From contig NC_133024.1 of the NCBI RefSeq assembly GCF_048771995.1, positions 26,924,001 through 26,988,000 of the forward strand: a DNA stretch of 64,000 nucleotides, in the 5' to 3' direction. The translations under genes were made by a program, and so were the position numbers. The DNA is from Taeniopygia guttata. Lineage: Eukaryota; Chordata; Aves; Passeriformes; Estrildidae. Shown here piece by piece: positions 9,601 to 64,000 of this stretch; positions within the stretch are counted from its first letter, which is position 1, and the number at the start of each line of letters is the position of its first letter. The notes beneath the pieces were generated by a model. It made no database searches. It worked only from the letters and a program-made list of their open reading frames with translations, and was not told where the DNA came from.

Positions 9601-12188
9601 TGTAACCACCTTGCAAGAGCCCTTCTGACCCTTTCTCCATGATTATAGGTCTATTTAATTATAAGTTGGATAGACTTAACAGAAGTGAATGAAATCTTAT
9701 GACTTAGTAGTTAGAGGCACTTTCCCACTTCCCAGCTCTGCTCTGGGGATCTTATCCCATCTGCCAAATGCTTCCAGCAGATAAACAGGAGTAGTAGGAA
9801 TTATGTCTGGGAGATGAATTTGTATAAGGTTTTTTATATATAATTTGTTCTGCCAAGCTTTTTGTCTAATTTGTAGAAGACTCAGTGACATGAATTGAGA
9901 TTACTTAGTTGGTTAAATATAAATTAGATTTTTCACAATATTCTTCACCAGTGTAGAGTTTCCTGAGAAAGCTGAGGGAGAGCCTCTGAGAGCGGCAGCT
10001 GATTGAAGCTGAAGGGGTTTCCTCTTTGTTATATTCAGCTTGAAGTGTGTGTCTCACAGGATGTGATGGTGTGTTTTTAACTGTGTGAAATGGACCTTAG
10101 GGCATGTTGGTCCTGGAATATTTCTTGTTAAGCAGGGCTGGTGTCTTTCCTCTGTTGCAGCCTTCTGCCTATGTGCTGGAAGTTTTCAAGAAGGTCAAGT
10201 CAAGGTGAGTCCCAAGAGCTTCATTGCTGAACAGATTTGTGACTGAGTGTTGGGTTTCTAGGCCCAGGACTGGCTGGGGTCTTTGAGTGGTCTCTCATGC
10301 AAGGTATGGGCAGTGCTAGAGAGCCTGGAGTCACTGTTCCTGGCAGCCTCTTTTGGAACATGCATGGAACTGGAGAATGGGAAGTGTGCCTTCCATGGAG
10401 AGTGTAGACTGAAGCTTCTGGATGTGGGTTGGCTGCTTGGAGATGTGCATGTATGTGGAGAGCAGTTTGGGGATGCTGAGGAGGGGAGGCTGTGTGCCTG
10501 CTCCCTGTGGCACAAGATGTCTGGGCTGTGCAGATGCAGGACATCCAGTGCAGATGTGGGCAGTCGTGGACCAGCTGTGAGAAATGCTTAGCACAGCTGA
10601 GTACCAGAACCCACCTGTGTGGATGTGTTTCCTGCTCATCTGTAGCAGTGTAGTGGCTGAGACTAATGCTTGTGTCCCTTTGCTTTTTCCCTCAGTGAGC
10701 TGGAAGAGTCTCTCCTGGTGCTGCCTTTCTCCTACGTCCCTGACCTGCTCAGACTTTTCAATGAATATATTCAGCAGGGCTCAGACGTTGAGCTTCTGTG
10801 CCGAGCTCTCCTCTTCCTGCTCAAGTGAGTCCTTTATCTGCCCAGACATGTTTGGGCTTTCTTCTGAGTCTCTGGGCCTGAAACTTTTGGGAAGCATCCT
10901 TGGGAATAAAAGCGTGGTCTCTGCAGGAGATGAGGAATCTCTGCAGCCCACAGTGAATGGTGTGGGAATGACCTGCTTAGATGCAGAGTGCTGACATGCC
11001 CAGCTGGGGTTGCTGGTCCTGGTGGCCCAAGTCTCACTGGAATGAAAAGATCCCTCATCAAGTCTGATGAGGCACTGTTGGTGGCACAGAGTCACTGTAG
11101 AGCCTGTGTGTCCTCAGAAAGACCTTCCCTTTGGACCACTGTTAAACTTAAGAAAACAGCTTTTCCAGATAAATTTGTCCATGTGCAGTGCTGGTCTGGG
11201 GAAGACAAATTAAAAAAAACCCCATATGTCCAGAACATACAGAGGCTCAGGAGAGGGCCTTTGTATGTTGTTAGTTACAGTGCTGCAATACACTGCCTGC
11301 TTCATTCCCAGGATACATTTTGGGCAGATCACAGGCAACCAGATGCTGGTGACAGTGATAGAAAATCTGAAGAAAACTGCCATCTCCAGAGTCAGCGAGG
11401 CGCGGGTGAGTGTTGCACCCTCCCCTTTTCCAGGATGTAGAATAATGGGATGATACAATGTTTGTGAGCATGAGTTGTCTGTGGTGTCCAGTGGGGAAGT
11501 TGGCTGGGGGTCTGAGCTCATTTAAACCATACTCTTTTGCAAAAAGTCTGCCTTTTCCTTATGTTCCTCCTCATGTGGGAATACCCAGTGGTGAGCTTAA
11601 ACTTGTGCTCCCTGCCACATTTGCACTTGGTTTTCTGATACATGTGCTTGGATCTTGGCTTGCTAGTTTCTAAATATGTTGTAGGAGGTAAAGTAACTCC
11701 CTGCTTCTCTTGGGCTTTTCTTTGGGTTACTACCTCAATGCAGACTGTGTATTTTCCCAGAGGAAGCTTCAGGTGCCTGCCAGCAGCTTGTCTTTTAGAA
11801 ATATGGTGGATTATAGCTGCTCTTATGAGAGGACTGTGGGGAACTGAATGCAGGACTGGCTGTTCTCCTGGTCAGATGAAGTTTACATTTAGTTTACATT
11901 TAAAGTAATGTTGCTTTCTTTAAATCCTGTGTTTTCACCATCTCTTTTTAGAAGGGTGGCCAGTGCAGGACTCTCTTCCCCCTAACTAGCTTGGGATGTG
12001 CCTCACAGTGTGGTGCTGGTCTGTCTCTGCAGGATGTGCTGGGATTCAACATGGCAGGGCTCCAGTTCCTGAAGAGGGAGATTGAGGCCAAGGAGGAGGT
12101 GACATTTTTTGCTGATGCTACTGAACGCTTTGAGGAGAAGAAGAGAAAAAGGAAGAAGAAAGAAAAGATGGTTCTTGCAGTGCTCTAG
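527..12188 (+). CDS. WDR3: WDR3, WD repeat domain 3 (partial gene, C-terminal 609 residues, 18 exons)
   Basis: Join of 527-622, 925-1155, 1903-1996, 2322-2423, 3106-3191, 3608-3743, 4460-4516, 5152-5252, 5398-5509, 5624-5758, 7004-7054, 7274-7339, 8089-8181, 8734-8781, 10161-10204, 10696-10824, 11312-11405 and 12033-12188. Every junction is GT-AG and in phase, giving one open frame to TAG. Residues about 32-383 form WD40 blades, each closing on a W-D-like motif (SVKIWN, KLQLYD, CVKFWE, TVKVFY, NVKIWG, KIKQWD, SLRLWE). Residues about 420-590 are the helical Dip2/Utp12 C-terminal domain, and the tail is a basic, probably nucleolar-targeting cluster ([12 protein letters not shown]). Family knowledge: WDR3 is a UTP-B subunit of the U3 snoRNP/90S small-subunit processome needed for 18S rRNA maturation. 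The human protein is about 943 residues, so roughly the first 334 residues lie left of the window. Identification is near certain from remembered human sequence; exon ends are inferred from splice motifs. Confidence 0.95.
925..1155 (+). CDS. WDR3: WDR3 exon: WD40 blades
   Basis: Acceptor aacag before 925, donor gtatgc at 1156. It encodes a strand-rich blade ([20 protein letters not shown]) and then [16 protein letters not shown] ending in the WD motif SVKIWN. The final Arg codon is split with the next exon. Confidence 0.93.
1238..1273. repeat. perfect 18-bp tandem duplication
   Basis: Two adjacent identical copies of an 18-bp unit, beginning aacgagataaagcagtga, in the WDR3 intron after 1155. 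Confidence 0.9.
1903..1996 (+). CDS. WDR3: WDR3 exon: WD40 blade
   Basis: Acceptor gtccacag, donor gtgagg. It encodes [20 protein letters not shown] and the start of the IGTK strand. In-frame and close to the human protein. Confidence 0.93.
2322..2423 (+). CDS. WDR3: WDR3 exon: WD40 blade
   Basis: Acceptor ctccccag, donor gtaact. Exactly 34 codons, [13 protein letters not shown] through [13 protein letters not shown]. The YD of KLQLYD takes the WD position of the blade. Confidence 0.94.
3106..3191 (+). CDS. WDR3: WDR3 exon: WD40 blade
   Basis: Acceptor ccctacag, donor gtgaga. It encodes [20 protein letters not shown] and an acidic loop. The last Arg codon is split. Confidence 0.93.
3608..3743 (+). 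CDS. WDR3: WDR3 exon: WD40 blade
   Basis: Acceptor ttgccag, donor gtgcat. It encodes [20 protein letters not shown] and ends in [11 protein letters not shown], a blade with FY in place of WD, as in human WDR3. Confidence 0.93.
4460..4516 (+). CDS. WDR3: WDR3 exon: short WD40 exon
   Basis: 57 nt, acceptor ctgcttcag, strong donor gtaagt. It encodes [19 protein letters not shown]. As I remember it, human WDR3 has SH where this sequence has CY, just before the DG turn, so a usual structural His/Ser pair of the blade is altered here. Confidence 0.9.
5152..5252 (+). CDS. WDR3: WDR3 exon: WD40 blade
   Basis: Acceptor ctctctag, donor gttagt. It encodes [20 protein letters not shown], then the [13 protein letters not shown] strand. 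A canonical blade with the WD-equivalent IW. Confidence 0.94.
5398..5509 (+). CDS. WDR3: WDR3 exon: WD40 blade
   Basis: Acceptor tcttccag, donor gtagga. It encodes [20 protein letters not shown] and ends in [17 protein letters not shown] with an intact WD dipeptide. Confidence 0.94.
5624..5758 (+). CDS. WDR3: WDR3 exon: last WD40 blade
   Basis: Acceptor ctatgcag, donor gtgaga. 45 codons, [20 protein letters not shown] then [15 protein letters not shown] and an acidic EEEREM helix that leaves the propeller. Confidence 0.95.
5759..7003 (+). other. WDR3 intron
   Basis: 1.2 kb with one old CR1-like fragment (6060-6240). Open frames here are random. I see no snoRNA with convincing boxes. Confidence 0.8.
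6060..6240 (-). mobile_element. degenerate CR1-like fragment
   Basis: In a WDR3 intron. The plus strand reads gtctctagtccaacccctt followed by a Cys/Leu-poor decayed tract ending gttggctgatgtg, resembling the reverse complement of the avian CR1 3' region. Much diverged. Confidence 0.5.
7004..7054 (+). CDS. WDR3: WDR3 exon: short charged linker
   Basis: 51 nt, 17 codons, [17 protein letters not shown]. Acceptor tctgtag, strong donor gtaagt. It links the propeller to the C-terminal domain. Confidence 0.92.
7274..7339 (+). CDS. WDR3: WDR3 exon: linker to Utp12 domain
   Basis: 66 nt, acceptor tttgtag, donor gtaagg. It encodes [20 protein letters not shown] plus KA. The KKTIETIKA end matches human WDR3. 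Confidence 0.9.
8089..8181 (+). CDS. WDR3: WDR3 exon: start of Utp12 domain
   Basis: 93 nt, acceptor ctgcacag, donor gtaaaa. It encodes [20 protein letters not shown] and [11 protein letters not shown], a helix nearly identical to the human protein. Confidence 0.95.
8734..8781 (+). CDS. WDR3: WDR3 exon: Utp12 domain
   Basis: 48 nt, 16 codons, [16 protein letters not shown]. Acceptor gtctccag, strong donor gtaagt. Confidence 0.92.
8782..10160 (+). other. WDR3 intron
   Basis: 1.4 kb with a TTTG-rich stretch near 8940-8980 and an antisense CR1 piece at 9449. Nothing else seen. Confidence 0.8.
9449..9655 (-). mobile_element. CR1 LINE 3' fragment, antisense
   Basis: It starts cattcaatggtttgggttgg and goes on with gaccttaaagatcatctggt and ccaacccctctgctctgggc, the reverse complement of the avian CR1 3' end. 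It lies inside the 1.4-kb WDR3 intron 8782-10160. Confidence 0.8.
10161..10204 (+). CDS. WDR3: WDR3 exon: Utp12 domain
   Basis: 44 nt, acceptor ctgttgcag, donor gtgagt. It encodes [14 protein letters not shown] with the next Ser codon split. Confidence 0.92.
10696..10824 (+). CDS. WDR3: WDR3 exon: Utp12 domain
   Basis: 129 nt, acceptor tccctcag, donor gtgagt. It encodes [20 protein letters not shown] then [20 protein letters not shown], amphipathic helices of the Dip2/Utp12 fold. Confidence 0.94.
11312..11405 (+). CDS. WDR3: WDR3 exon: Utp12 domain
   Basis: 94 nt, acceptor attcccag, donor gtgagt. It encodes [20 protein letters not shown] then [11 protein letters not shown]. Confidence 0.94.
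12033..12188 (+). CDS. WDR3: WDR3 terminal coding exon with stop codon
   Basis: Acceptor ctctgcag. 51 codons plus TAG at 12186-12188. It encodes [20 protein letters not shown], the FFADATERF segment and a Lys/Arg-rich tail ([12 protein letters not shown]), a likely nucleolar localisation signal. Confidence 0.96.
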   Translation, partial: DVLGFNMAGLQFLKREIEAKEEVTFFADATERFEEKKRKRKKKEKMVLAVL

Positions 12189-12715
12189 CATTTGTTGCCC
12201 AAGACCCAGAGCATCTGGATGGACTCATGTGGCCTCACTGTTGACCATGGAAGTGTTCTTGTGGCTGAACATCTGTGATGACGTCCCGTGGCTGGGACAA
12301 AGTCTGTCCCCTCCACATGTGGTATAACCCAGCGTGTAAACCCAACTCAGAACGGTTGTCTCTGAGATGGACTCTCTAGGCTGCTGCAGATGAATGCCTT
12401 TGGACTCTTTCTGAGGTGGCTGTCAAAGGCACGTGCTCTTCCTCTTATGGAATGCCTGTTAGAAATGGAGTTGATTTCTGGCAGCATTGATTCGGTGGAA
12501 TCCAGCACACAGACTGCTGGTGAGACCATGCCTTTTTCCAGGATTAAAATCCTGGCAGGATTTTTCACTGACACCCGCTGGTGGCTTGTGGCCTGTGGAA
12601 AAAGCTCTGATTTCTGCTGAAGTGTGAGAACTTGAGCTACAGCCACTCACTCTTTAGTGGGACAGGGAGAAACATGGCTGCACTCTATTAAAGGCATATT
12701 TATATTTCCTTTGTG
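12189..12715 (+). other. WDR3: WDR3 3' untranslated region (proposed)
   Basis: It follows the TAG directly. The right end is inferred from an attaaa hexamer at 12687-12692 and the T/GT-rich DNA after it. No protein-like frame. Confidence 0.6.
12687..12692 (+). promoter_or_regulatory. candidate polyadenylation signal ATTAAA for WDR3
   Basis: The hexamer attaaa lies about 500 nt past the stop codon, with T/GT-rich DNA at 12721-12760 as a plausible downstream element. ATTAAA is the common variant of AATAAA. Other A/T hexamers further right make this a best guess. Confidence 0.5.
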
Positions 12716-15700
12716 AGACAATTTTGTTTATGGTGTTTTTTCCTGGCATTTCTTTTGTAAATCCTCAGTTGCCTTGGCCTGTGTGTCTGTTTTGAAAGGA
12801 TTTTTTACAGAGCATAAAATCACTGGGAGCAAATGAAAGGCCTGCCATCCCAGATCCTATTTTTCTGAAGGGCTGGCGGACCAAGTGTGAGAAGTCTGGA
12901 AGCCCCTTACTTGCTCCAGGCTTTAGAAATTGCACTGATTTGTTGCAATATTGTATTTGTCCTGTGTCAGATAAAATTATTTATTTTCACAGTGGGGGCA
13001 TTGGGGCAGAATGAAGTGAACAAGTCTCTGCTGCTGTTGCTACTAATTTATAGCACATGCTGTGTTTTTTTACCAGTGGTCAAGTCACTGGTTTGGGGGA
13101 TGTGGTGGGGCCTGCTCCTGGATACTTTGCTGACTCTTGGGCTCATGTGTCTGATTTAGGTACTCAAAGCTGAACTTCCAAGTTGAATTTCCTGTGGATT
13201 TTTAGTTGGATCCCAGTTGTGGCTGACTGCTGTCTTTGACTCAGGTTGTCTGTTACTAACAGTTATGCAAAAGGCCAGCAGTTCAGTTGGTCATTCTCTA
13301 GGCAGCACTTCAGGTGTAAGAACCATACCTCAGTTGTTCGTATGTAACTTTGTCAGGGGATGATTGTTCACTTGCTTCTTCAGAGTCTGGGTAATTCACA
13401 GGAGCACATTGTTATTTCCAGGTGGCTTTCAGACTCTTTATAGAAATGGCAACCTTCATACAGCTCTGCCAATTGTTTCACTTGAATCACAAGTTTCATC
13501 CATATCTGGACAAATAGAAAATTATAGGGGCACCCAGAAACAGCTGCATTCAAACATGCCTCTATCCTGACTTATGCTGTTCTGTTTCATTATATTCTGT
13601 TATTTTCCTTTAATGCTCCCAAAATAGACCCTCAGGGATTATTAGGAGAAAGAGAAGGCACTGTAGGATGGTATATTTTGTTGGTAAAGTCAATTGACAT
13701 CTGTTATCCACATTATCTGCTGCTGAAATGGACCAGCCCGCTGGAAAAATAAGTGGTACAGATGGAGAGCTGGCTTGTGATACACAGTGCACCCTCAGCT
13801 GAGGTGACTGAGGGGAGAGATGCCAAAACCAGGTACCAAAAGGGGAAGGCTGACTGTGCCTCTGCTTACATTAATGACAGGGAAATAGATGTTATGGATG
13901 CTGTATAATGAACTGCTGTTTGATGATCCCCTGGGAGGCCTGGAAGAAAAAAACATGGCCATGGGCACATGAAGTCGGGGACTGATTAGAAGGATGTAAA
14001 TGGTGATACAGAAGAGTAGCTTGGGATGCAGAGTTGCCTTATAGTGACAGGTGTCCTCTGATCTAAGTTGGGAAAGATGGAATTCCTTCACTTTTGTCTC
14101 TGTTTGCTGTCACTGGTATTGCCCTTTCTTGGGTGAAATTCCCTGGATTTACAAACCTGAACAGGAAAGCACTTTCAAGTACAGGGCAAGCTTAAATCTG
14201 TATTGTTAGAATATGTATCTCACCTAACAGTGTGGATGTTAGGATTCAGAAGTGGCATTCATATTTCACACTTGTGAAAGCTGCTGTTAATGCCTAATCA
14301 TGGGATTCTCAGTCACTGAAGTGTTGAGAGAACAAGTCATCTACATGTATCAAGGAAAATTCCCCATCTCTCTCAACATGTCACATGTTGGGAAAAAGAT
14401 GAAGCATGGGAAAGGACCTTGTGAGAAATGAATTCATAAACTGGAAGCAGAGCTACACTTGGGCACACAAATGTGGCTCAAAAAGAGCCTGTGATCTTTT
14501 AGCCATTGCTGTGTAGGTGGGAGCAAGGAGGGGCAAAAGACCATCTCTAAGTGGCTCAGACTTCCACTATGAAGAGAGATGAGCAGGTGAACATTTGAAG
14601 GTTCATGTGTGACTGTGAACAAGAGGGTATAAGAATCCCTTTCTTGTCAACTTTGTGTACTTGGAACCCCCATCTGGTATGTGCAGCTTATTAAAGGTAG
14701 GTGAGCACACAGAACGTTAAGCCTATGATTGTGAAAGCAAACATAAACTTTGGAATTAGAAGACCAGAGCAAAACCTAATCCCTTTTAAAAACAAATTTA
14801 GTGGGAATCATGCAGCACTGCTCTGTAGTAGGGTTGAAATACAGCAATCTTACCACTGTTCACATTTCAGACAGCCACATCAGGAGATCGTGCAACTTTT
14901 TGGACTACCTTTCCCATTAACAGGGAAAAGGCAAAATACTTTTCTCATTTAATCTTATTAAATGAATAGAAAAATGACACTGGATGTTTCCATAAGTTGG
15001 ACTAAAATCTAGGTATTTCAGTGTTGCTGATCCTCATGTTGATCTTCTAGAGGTCTAACCTGTAGTGGAAGAGGACAGAAAATTAACATGAATGGAAGGA
15101 AGAAAAAACAAGAAGAAATCCCAGCTCCACCTTTGTACAGTTGTTGAACCAAACCTAATAATTATTTCCAGATTCTCTGCAAGTGTTGTGTGAGCACTGT
15201 GATTGCTACAGACTGGTTTCAGATTTGGCCTTTTGCTGTTGGAAGGGAACAACAACATGAGATGGAGTACTTGCACAGACTTCAAAGAGATTAGGGGTTT
15301 GCTTTTATTGCACAAATTGAGTGGTACAAAAATCACAACCACACATTCAGGATGGACGCTCTGCTTAGGAATACTGAAGACTTTCATGGGCAGCTTCCTG
15401 TCTGGTATTTAACTCTGAGTATGTTAAGAGAACCTTTCTGAAATGTTTTAAATATTGATGTGAAATAACTAAGGAAATACAATGTGATAGGACTAAGTTT
15501 GGTCATGTGATGCTTGATCAGTGATTTTTGCTTGTTGGTCTCTGCTAGGAGGTGTGGCAAATTTGTCATCAAGTTTAATATTGCAGGGAGGTTTCTGGGT
15601 CTCAGTAGAGAGAATTACTGGCTCTGGTGATAACTACCTGGGAAAGGTGATAGAAACGTAGAAAGTTCTCAGAGTGCCTCTGCAGTGACTTGACTGTTTC

Positions 15701-18700
15701 TGTTCTGGATGGCTGAACAAGACTATTTCACCAGTAACAGGATTTAACTCAGGAGTGTCAGTGTTCCATGTTTGGTGAGACTAAACCAACCAATCCAGAG
15801 TTCCTTGACACGTCTGAGATGGATACGGTTTTGAATCCAGGAGACTTTGAGGGGAGGGATATTCAAAGAGGCATTGGGTACAGTTGTTTGGGTAGCATGT
15901 GATAGCTGCAGCCAGCTTCAGTAGGAATTGTCAATCAATTCACAGAAGGACACTGTCAGAAGAGAAGGGAGGTTTGGCTGTGGTGACAGCAGCTATGATT
16001 AGCTGGATTAGACATGTAAGAGGAGAATACTTAATTTCTCTCCCTTTGTGCTTGTCACGGAAGATGGACTGGGGTGTCTCACTAAAATGTGAACTGACTG
16101 GGTGAGTATTTCTCTTAGGTTTCAACACAGAGTGAGAGAAGTTTGTCTAAACTTCCTTCATTATGAGTTCCATGCTGTAAGTCTGTAAGGTGGAAGGCAT
16201 TAAACTAGTTGTTTTTCTAGACTATAATTGTGTGTTACTTTGGGGGTAGAATTCCACACTGGAAAAGGTAAGAAGATACTTAAACAGGAAAAAAAAGCTA
16301 TGCTTGATGTATACTGGGCAGTCCTAGAGCAGATGCAGCAGTCACAGGTACCCGTCTATGAAGTTTTTGAGAACTGACTGATGTGGTCACTTTTCTTTTT
16401 CTCCAGAGGAGAGGAAATGAGATACAGCTGGAATTTCTTTGCTGATTGGTTAGATAACATGGCAGGCTTACAGATGTTTAAGTTGAAAGAAAAAGACTAT
16501 GTCAGTGTTACACATATGAAGCAAACAGGGACTGTTCAGCTGAGGAGAGACATCCATAGGGTTCCTGTTTTATGAACTGTCACCATCAATTGTGTTGTAA
16601 AGTGCCTGAGCTCATGGGAGTGAGGTGAACACCAGCTTAATGTTAAACATGTTGACTGCTGGTTTCTGAGAAATTCCCAGTAAGGCTTTCTTACTTGTCA
16701 GGGAAGACTTAACCATTCTAAGACACTCTTAGAAAGCATCCAAAGGAGAGCTACAAAGATGGTGAAAGGCCTTGAGGGGAAGTGTGAGAAGTGGCTGAGG
16801 TCACTTGGTCTATTCAGCCTGGAGGAGACTGAGGGGAGACCTCATTGCAGTCTGCAACTTCCTAATGAGGGGAAGAGGAGGGGCAGGCACTGATCTTTCT
16901 GCTGACCAGTGATAGGACCCAAGGAAATGGCCTGAAGTTGTGTCAGGAAAGAGTTAGTTAGGATATCAGGAAAATATTCTTCACCCAGAGGGTGGTTGGG
17001 CACTGGAACAAGCTCACAGCACCAAGCCTGACACAGTTCAAGAAGTGTTTGGACAATGCTGTCTGACACATGGTGTGATTCTCAGGATGTCCTGTGCAGA
17101 GTTGGGCCTGATCTGAGTCCCTTCCAACTTGGGATATTCTGTGATTCTTCATATAGACTGAATCTGTAAGGCTACAGAAATGTGCTGTATGAAACTGTGT
17201 GTGCAGAGGGTTGTGTGTATTTGAACTTGTCACATTGAGGCTGCCCTATCTGTAAGACTCCTGTCCCTTATTAGACTTTGTCTAATATTGCTGTCAGTGT
17301 CAATGGGTCACCAGTAAGACTTGGTTTTAGAAAGTGAAAAGTGTTAAGGAGATTTATTAGGGCTTTACTCTAATAAATCCAGCTTCCAGGAGGTTCAAGG
17401 ACTTGTTTAATGTGGAGACAGTAGGTGAAGGATTTGGGACAGGACTGAGGAAGCTTTGCTATGAGTGCCTCCACTGCAGTCCCCTTGTAGTGAGTGCTTT
17501 GGTTAATGTCATCCAGAGTTTCCCTTCTCTTGTCACAGTACCAAATCAGTGTGCTAGGTGCCTCATTTGCATCAGCTTTGTTCAGCATGCTGCTGATGAA
17601 GAGTAGGTAAAACAAGTGTACTTTAATTTACAGCTGGTGTCACTGCATGCAGTACTTACACTAACTACAAGGCTTTCGTGGGAGTGTAATCCGTAGCCGT
17701 GGCTTGGGGCTGGTAGGAACTGCCTGGACTGCTGCTGCCATCCCTCCCTGGGGGTATCCTGCTGGCCGGCACTCATAAATGGCACTGGATAGCACAGGTG
17801 GAATGCCATGTTAAGGACATAACCATTTTGGTACATTTATTTGAGTAAAATAACATGTGGAGGTAGGAAGGAATTCTGGAAGTAAGGCTGTGAAACATCT
17901 TGCATCTGGACTAGTGCCCTCAGCTCAAAGATTAAAGGAACAGCTAAAATATGGGGGAAGGGCACATACTTTGGAGGCTGGTCTGCAACTGTGTCTGAGG
18001 ACTGGGTGAATGGAAACAGAAATGCAGCTGGTTTTGGTGCTATGCCACTAGTCCTGTCTATCTCAGTTCTGCAATTATAGGCATGAAAGGTTTCTTTGGG
18101 TCAATGCAAATAAATTTGGGGAGTTTCAACATCACATTCAGAGCATACAAATCTTCAGAAGAGTTGCTGTTACTCTGGTCAGGTGCAGAGTACCCTGAAG
18201 TTCTCCTTTCTTTGGTAAAGGGTGGTCCTTACTCTGAATGAAGTTTCTGGCATGTTTGGATGTAGCTTGCCTTGCTATTTCTTTATAGGTTTCCAGAGGA
18301 TCCCTTCTCCCAGACTTCTAAGTGTAAATTTGATTAAATGTCAAACAGAACTTCACTTGGAGCACAAAGGAAATAGAAATAATAGCTATTGACTTGGCTC
18401 TTTTCTTTTACTGTACTGCTGTCGTGAGTTAAACAACTGAAAAGCACACTGAACCCACACAGGCTCATTTCTGGCAGCATTCATGCACTTCTGTGTTTGC
18501 ATCTTTGCTGCTGCAGGTATTGTCTCATTTGCCTGTTTAGTATCTGGATGATACATCATTTTGTTGCTCATGAGGCTGTACCACCAGATGCTACCACAGA
18601 TTCAAAAACATAATAAAGTATTTTCATGAGTTCCCATTACATTTAGTTTTTAAAAGCAACATTTTTTGGAGTTGCCGTTCTTCTTTTATCCACTTTTCAG

Positions 18701-18749
18701 CCACGTTATTCTGATGTAAACTGTGTTTGGCATCAGAATCTTAAATTGT
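12716..18749. other. spacer between the converging WDR3 and SPAG17 genes
   Basis: About 6 kb with no protein-like frame. It holds one CR1 copy (16690-17150). The 3' UTR of SPAG17 must lie in its right part; the nearest clear minus-strand AATAAA I see is at 17841-17836, about 900 nt past the stop, so the end of that UTR is uncertain. Confidence 0.6.
16690..17150 (+). mobile_element. CR1 LINE 3' fragment, sense
   Basis: It holds gagctacaaagatggtgaa, ctattcagcctggaggaga, aagtgtttggacaatgct and the tail gatattctgtgattctt. These are hallmarks of the CR1 reverse-transcriptase end and 3' UTR. 5'-truncated, in the spacer between WDR3 and SPAG17. Confidence 0.88.
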
Positions 18750-62932
<44,183 letters not shown>

Positions 62933-64000
62933 CTGCAAATTGAAAGGAGAACTTAAAGAATTGTTCCAAAAATTTCAGCCCTACTAAAATTGGAGAAGTG
63001 CAATTTCCTCACTGTCCCTGATGAGACTAACATAAAGTTGAAGCTTCCTTTTTTTATCCTATAATTATTATTTTTGTCCTATAATTACACAATCATCTCT
63101 GCTACACTTCTTTACTAAGAGAGCATTTTAAAATCCAGTGACAACAAGTGCCAGATAATTAAATAAAATTAAAAGAAAAAAAAGAAGACTTTATAAAACC
63201 CACTCAAATCATCTTTTCTATTCTGGCCCACTGAAAATACTCAGAAGTAGCCTCCAGGTTCATAAACAAAGAACCATTTTTCTTCTTTAAAAAGCATTCA
63301 TTTGCACAGATGACATTAAAATAAAAGGCAAGACCAATTGTTCTGGTACTTTCACACATTTTTGACAGATGTAAATTTTAAAGTTTAAATTAATTTGGTT
63401 TTTACAGATCCATAAGCTATTGACAGAATATTAGGTCTCCTGAGGATCTGAGCACTGTTGCAATGAGCACCTGATATGAACAGCATCACATGAGGACTTT
63501 AACTTTTATATTCTCTTAATTTAAAAAAAAATCCTTTCAATAGAATTCTCTATTCCCTAAGTTAGGGCAGAGGTCCCTAATATTTGATAAAAATTCATAT
63601 GTACAGGAAAATTACTCTTTCTGGTGGAAAATACACCACAAAGTATTTGTTTGTGTCTTACAACCAGCCCAGCTTCCAGACATACATCTTTAAGCTCTTC
63701 TTCTCTTGGAAATTACTGCTTACTGACTGCCTTTAGAAGATTGAAGAAACCTGAAAGCAAATGTTTTATCTTCCTGGTATTTGCTTTTGTGCTGCAGAAG
63801 TGCTGAAAGGGTGTTACGCTTGTAACTGCAAAATATAATATCGTGACTAGTACAAAAGCAAAATAAAATAACACAAAGATGTTCCCTAGATGCAAAAAGA
63901 AGAAAAGCAGATAAGAAGGACTCATTTTTGTCAGCTCCAGCCTTTTAAGAAAAGGATCCCATCTAAACTGCTTGCTTAGACATTGCTATTAGGAAAGCAT
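62933..64000 (-). other. SPAG17 intron, right edge of window
   Basis: No secure exon. A weak exon-like stretch near 63723-63815 is discussed among the rejected items. The N-terminal third of SPAG17 should lie beyond 64000. Confidence 0.55.

Noticed and set aside
10221..10640. Several overlapping 85-107 residue open frames on both strands
   Set aside because: They fill a WDR3 intron with C/T-biased composition. No family resemblance.
63723..63815. Possible minus-strand exon after atattttgcag, encoding YKRNTLSALLQHKSKYQEDK
   Set aside because: The acceptor is good, but the donor is uncertain and I recognise no SPAG17 similarity. Kept out of the gene model.

Overview
The window is nuclear DNA from a vertebrate, very probably a bird and plausibly a passerine. 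Both protein genes are split by GT-AG introns. CR1 retrotransposon pieces with the avian 3' tail (tgattctatgat-like) recur, and one stretch looks like an avian endogenous-retrovirus LTR. There are no operons, CRISPR arrays, tRNA or rRNA genes that I can see. The species itself cannot be proven from the sequence alone. || Layout: (1) about 1-12,700, plus strand: the 3' two thirds of WDR3 (18 coding exons, stop at 12186-12188, short 3' UTR). WDR3 is the vertebrate counterpart of yeast Dip2/Utp12, a UTP-B subunit of the small-subunit processome that makes 18S rRNA in the nucleolus. (2) about 12,700-18,750: spacer without a recognisable gene, holding a CR1 copy. (3) 18,750 to about 62,930, minus strand: 32 exons of SPAG17, the vertebrate orthologue of Chlamydomonas PF6, a scaffold of the C1a projection of the ciliary and sperm central apparatus. 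The 5' (N-terminal) exons lie beyond the right edge. || WDR3 and SPAG17 are neighbours and convergent, as in human. They do not work together functionally; their adjacency is conserved synteny. The exons were placed by splice sites, reading-phase continuity and remembered similarity to the human proteins. All 18 WDR3 exons chain into one open frame of 609 residues. All 32 SPAG17 exons chain into one open frame of 1,486 residues, which is strong internal support for the boundaries, including exons of only 43, 46, 55 and 61 nt. || Points of interest: recurrent Asp-Gly-Ser/Thr beta-hairpin-like modules in SPAG17 with introns placed at or near them; a frame-neutral 135-nt exon; a likely GC-AG intron; a splice acceptor whose pyrimidine tract lies in a 33-T homopolymer; a 27-bp coding tandem duplication in an acidic linker; and an unusual hydrophobic C-terminal tail. 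I found no convincing new biological system; most of the remaining DNA is intron with old repeats.
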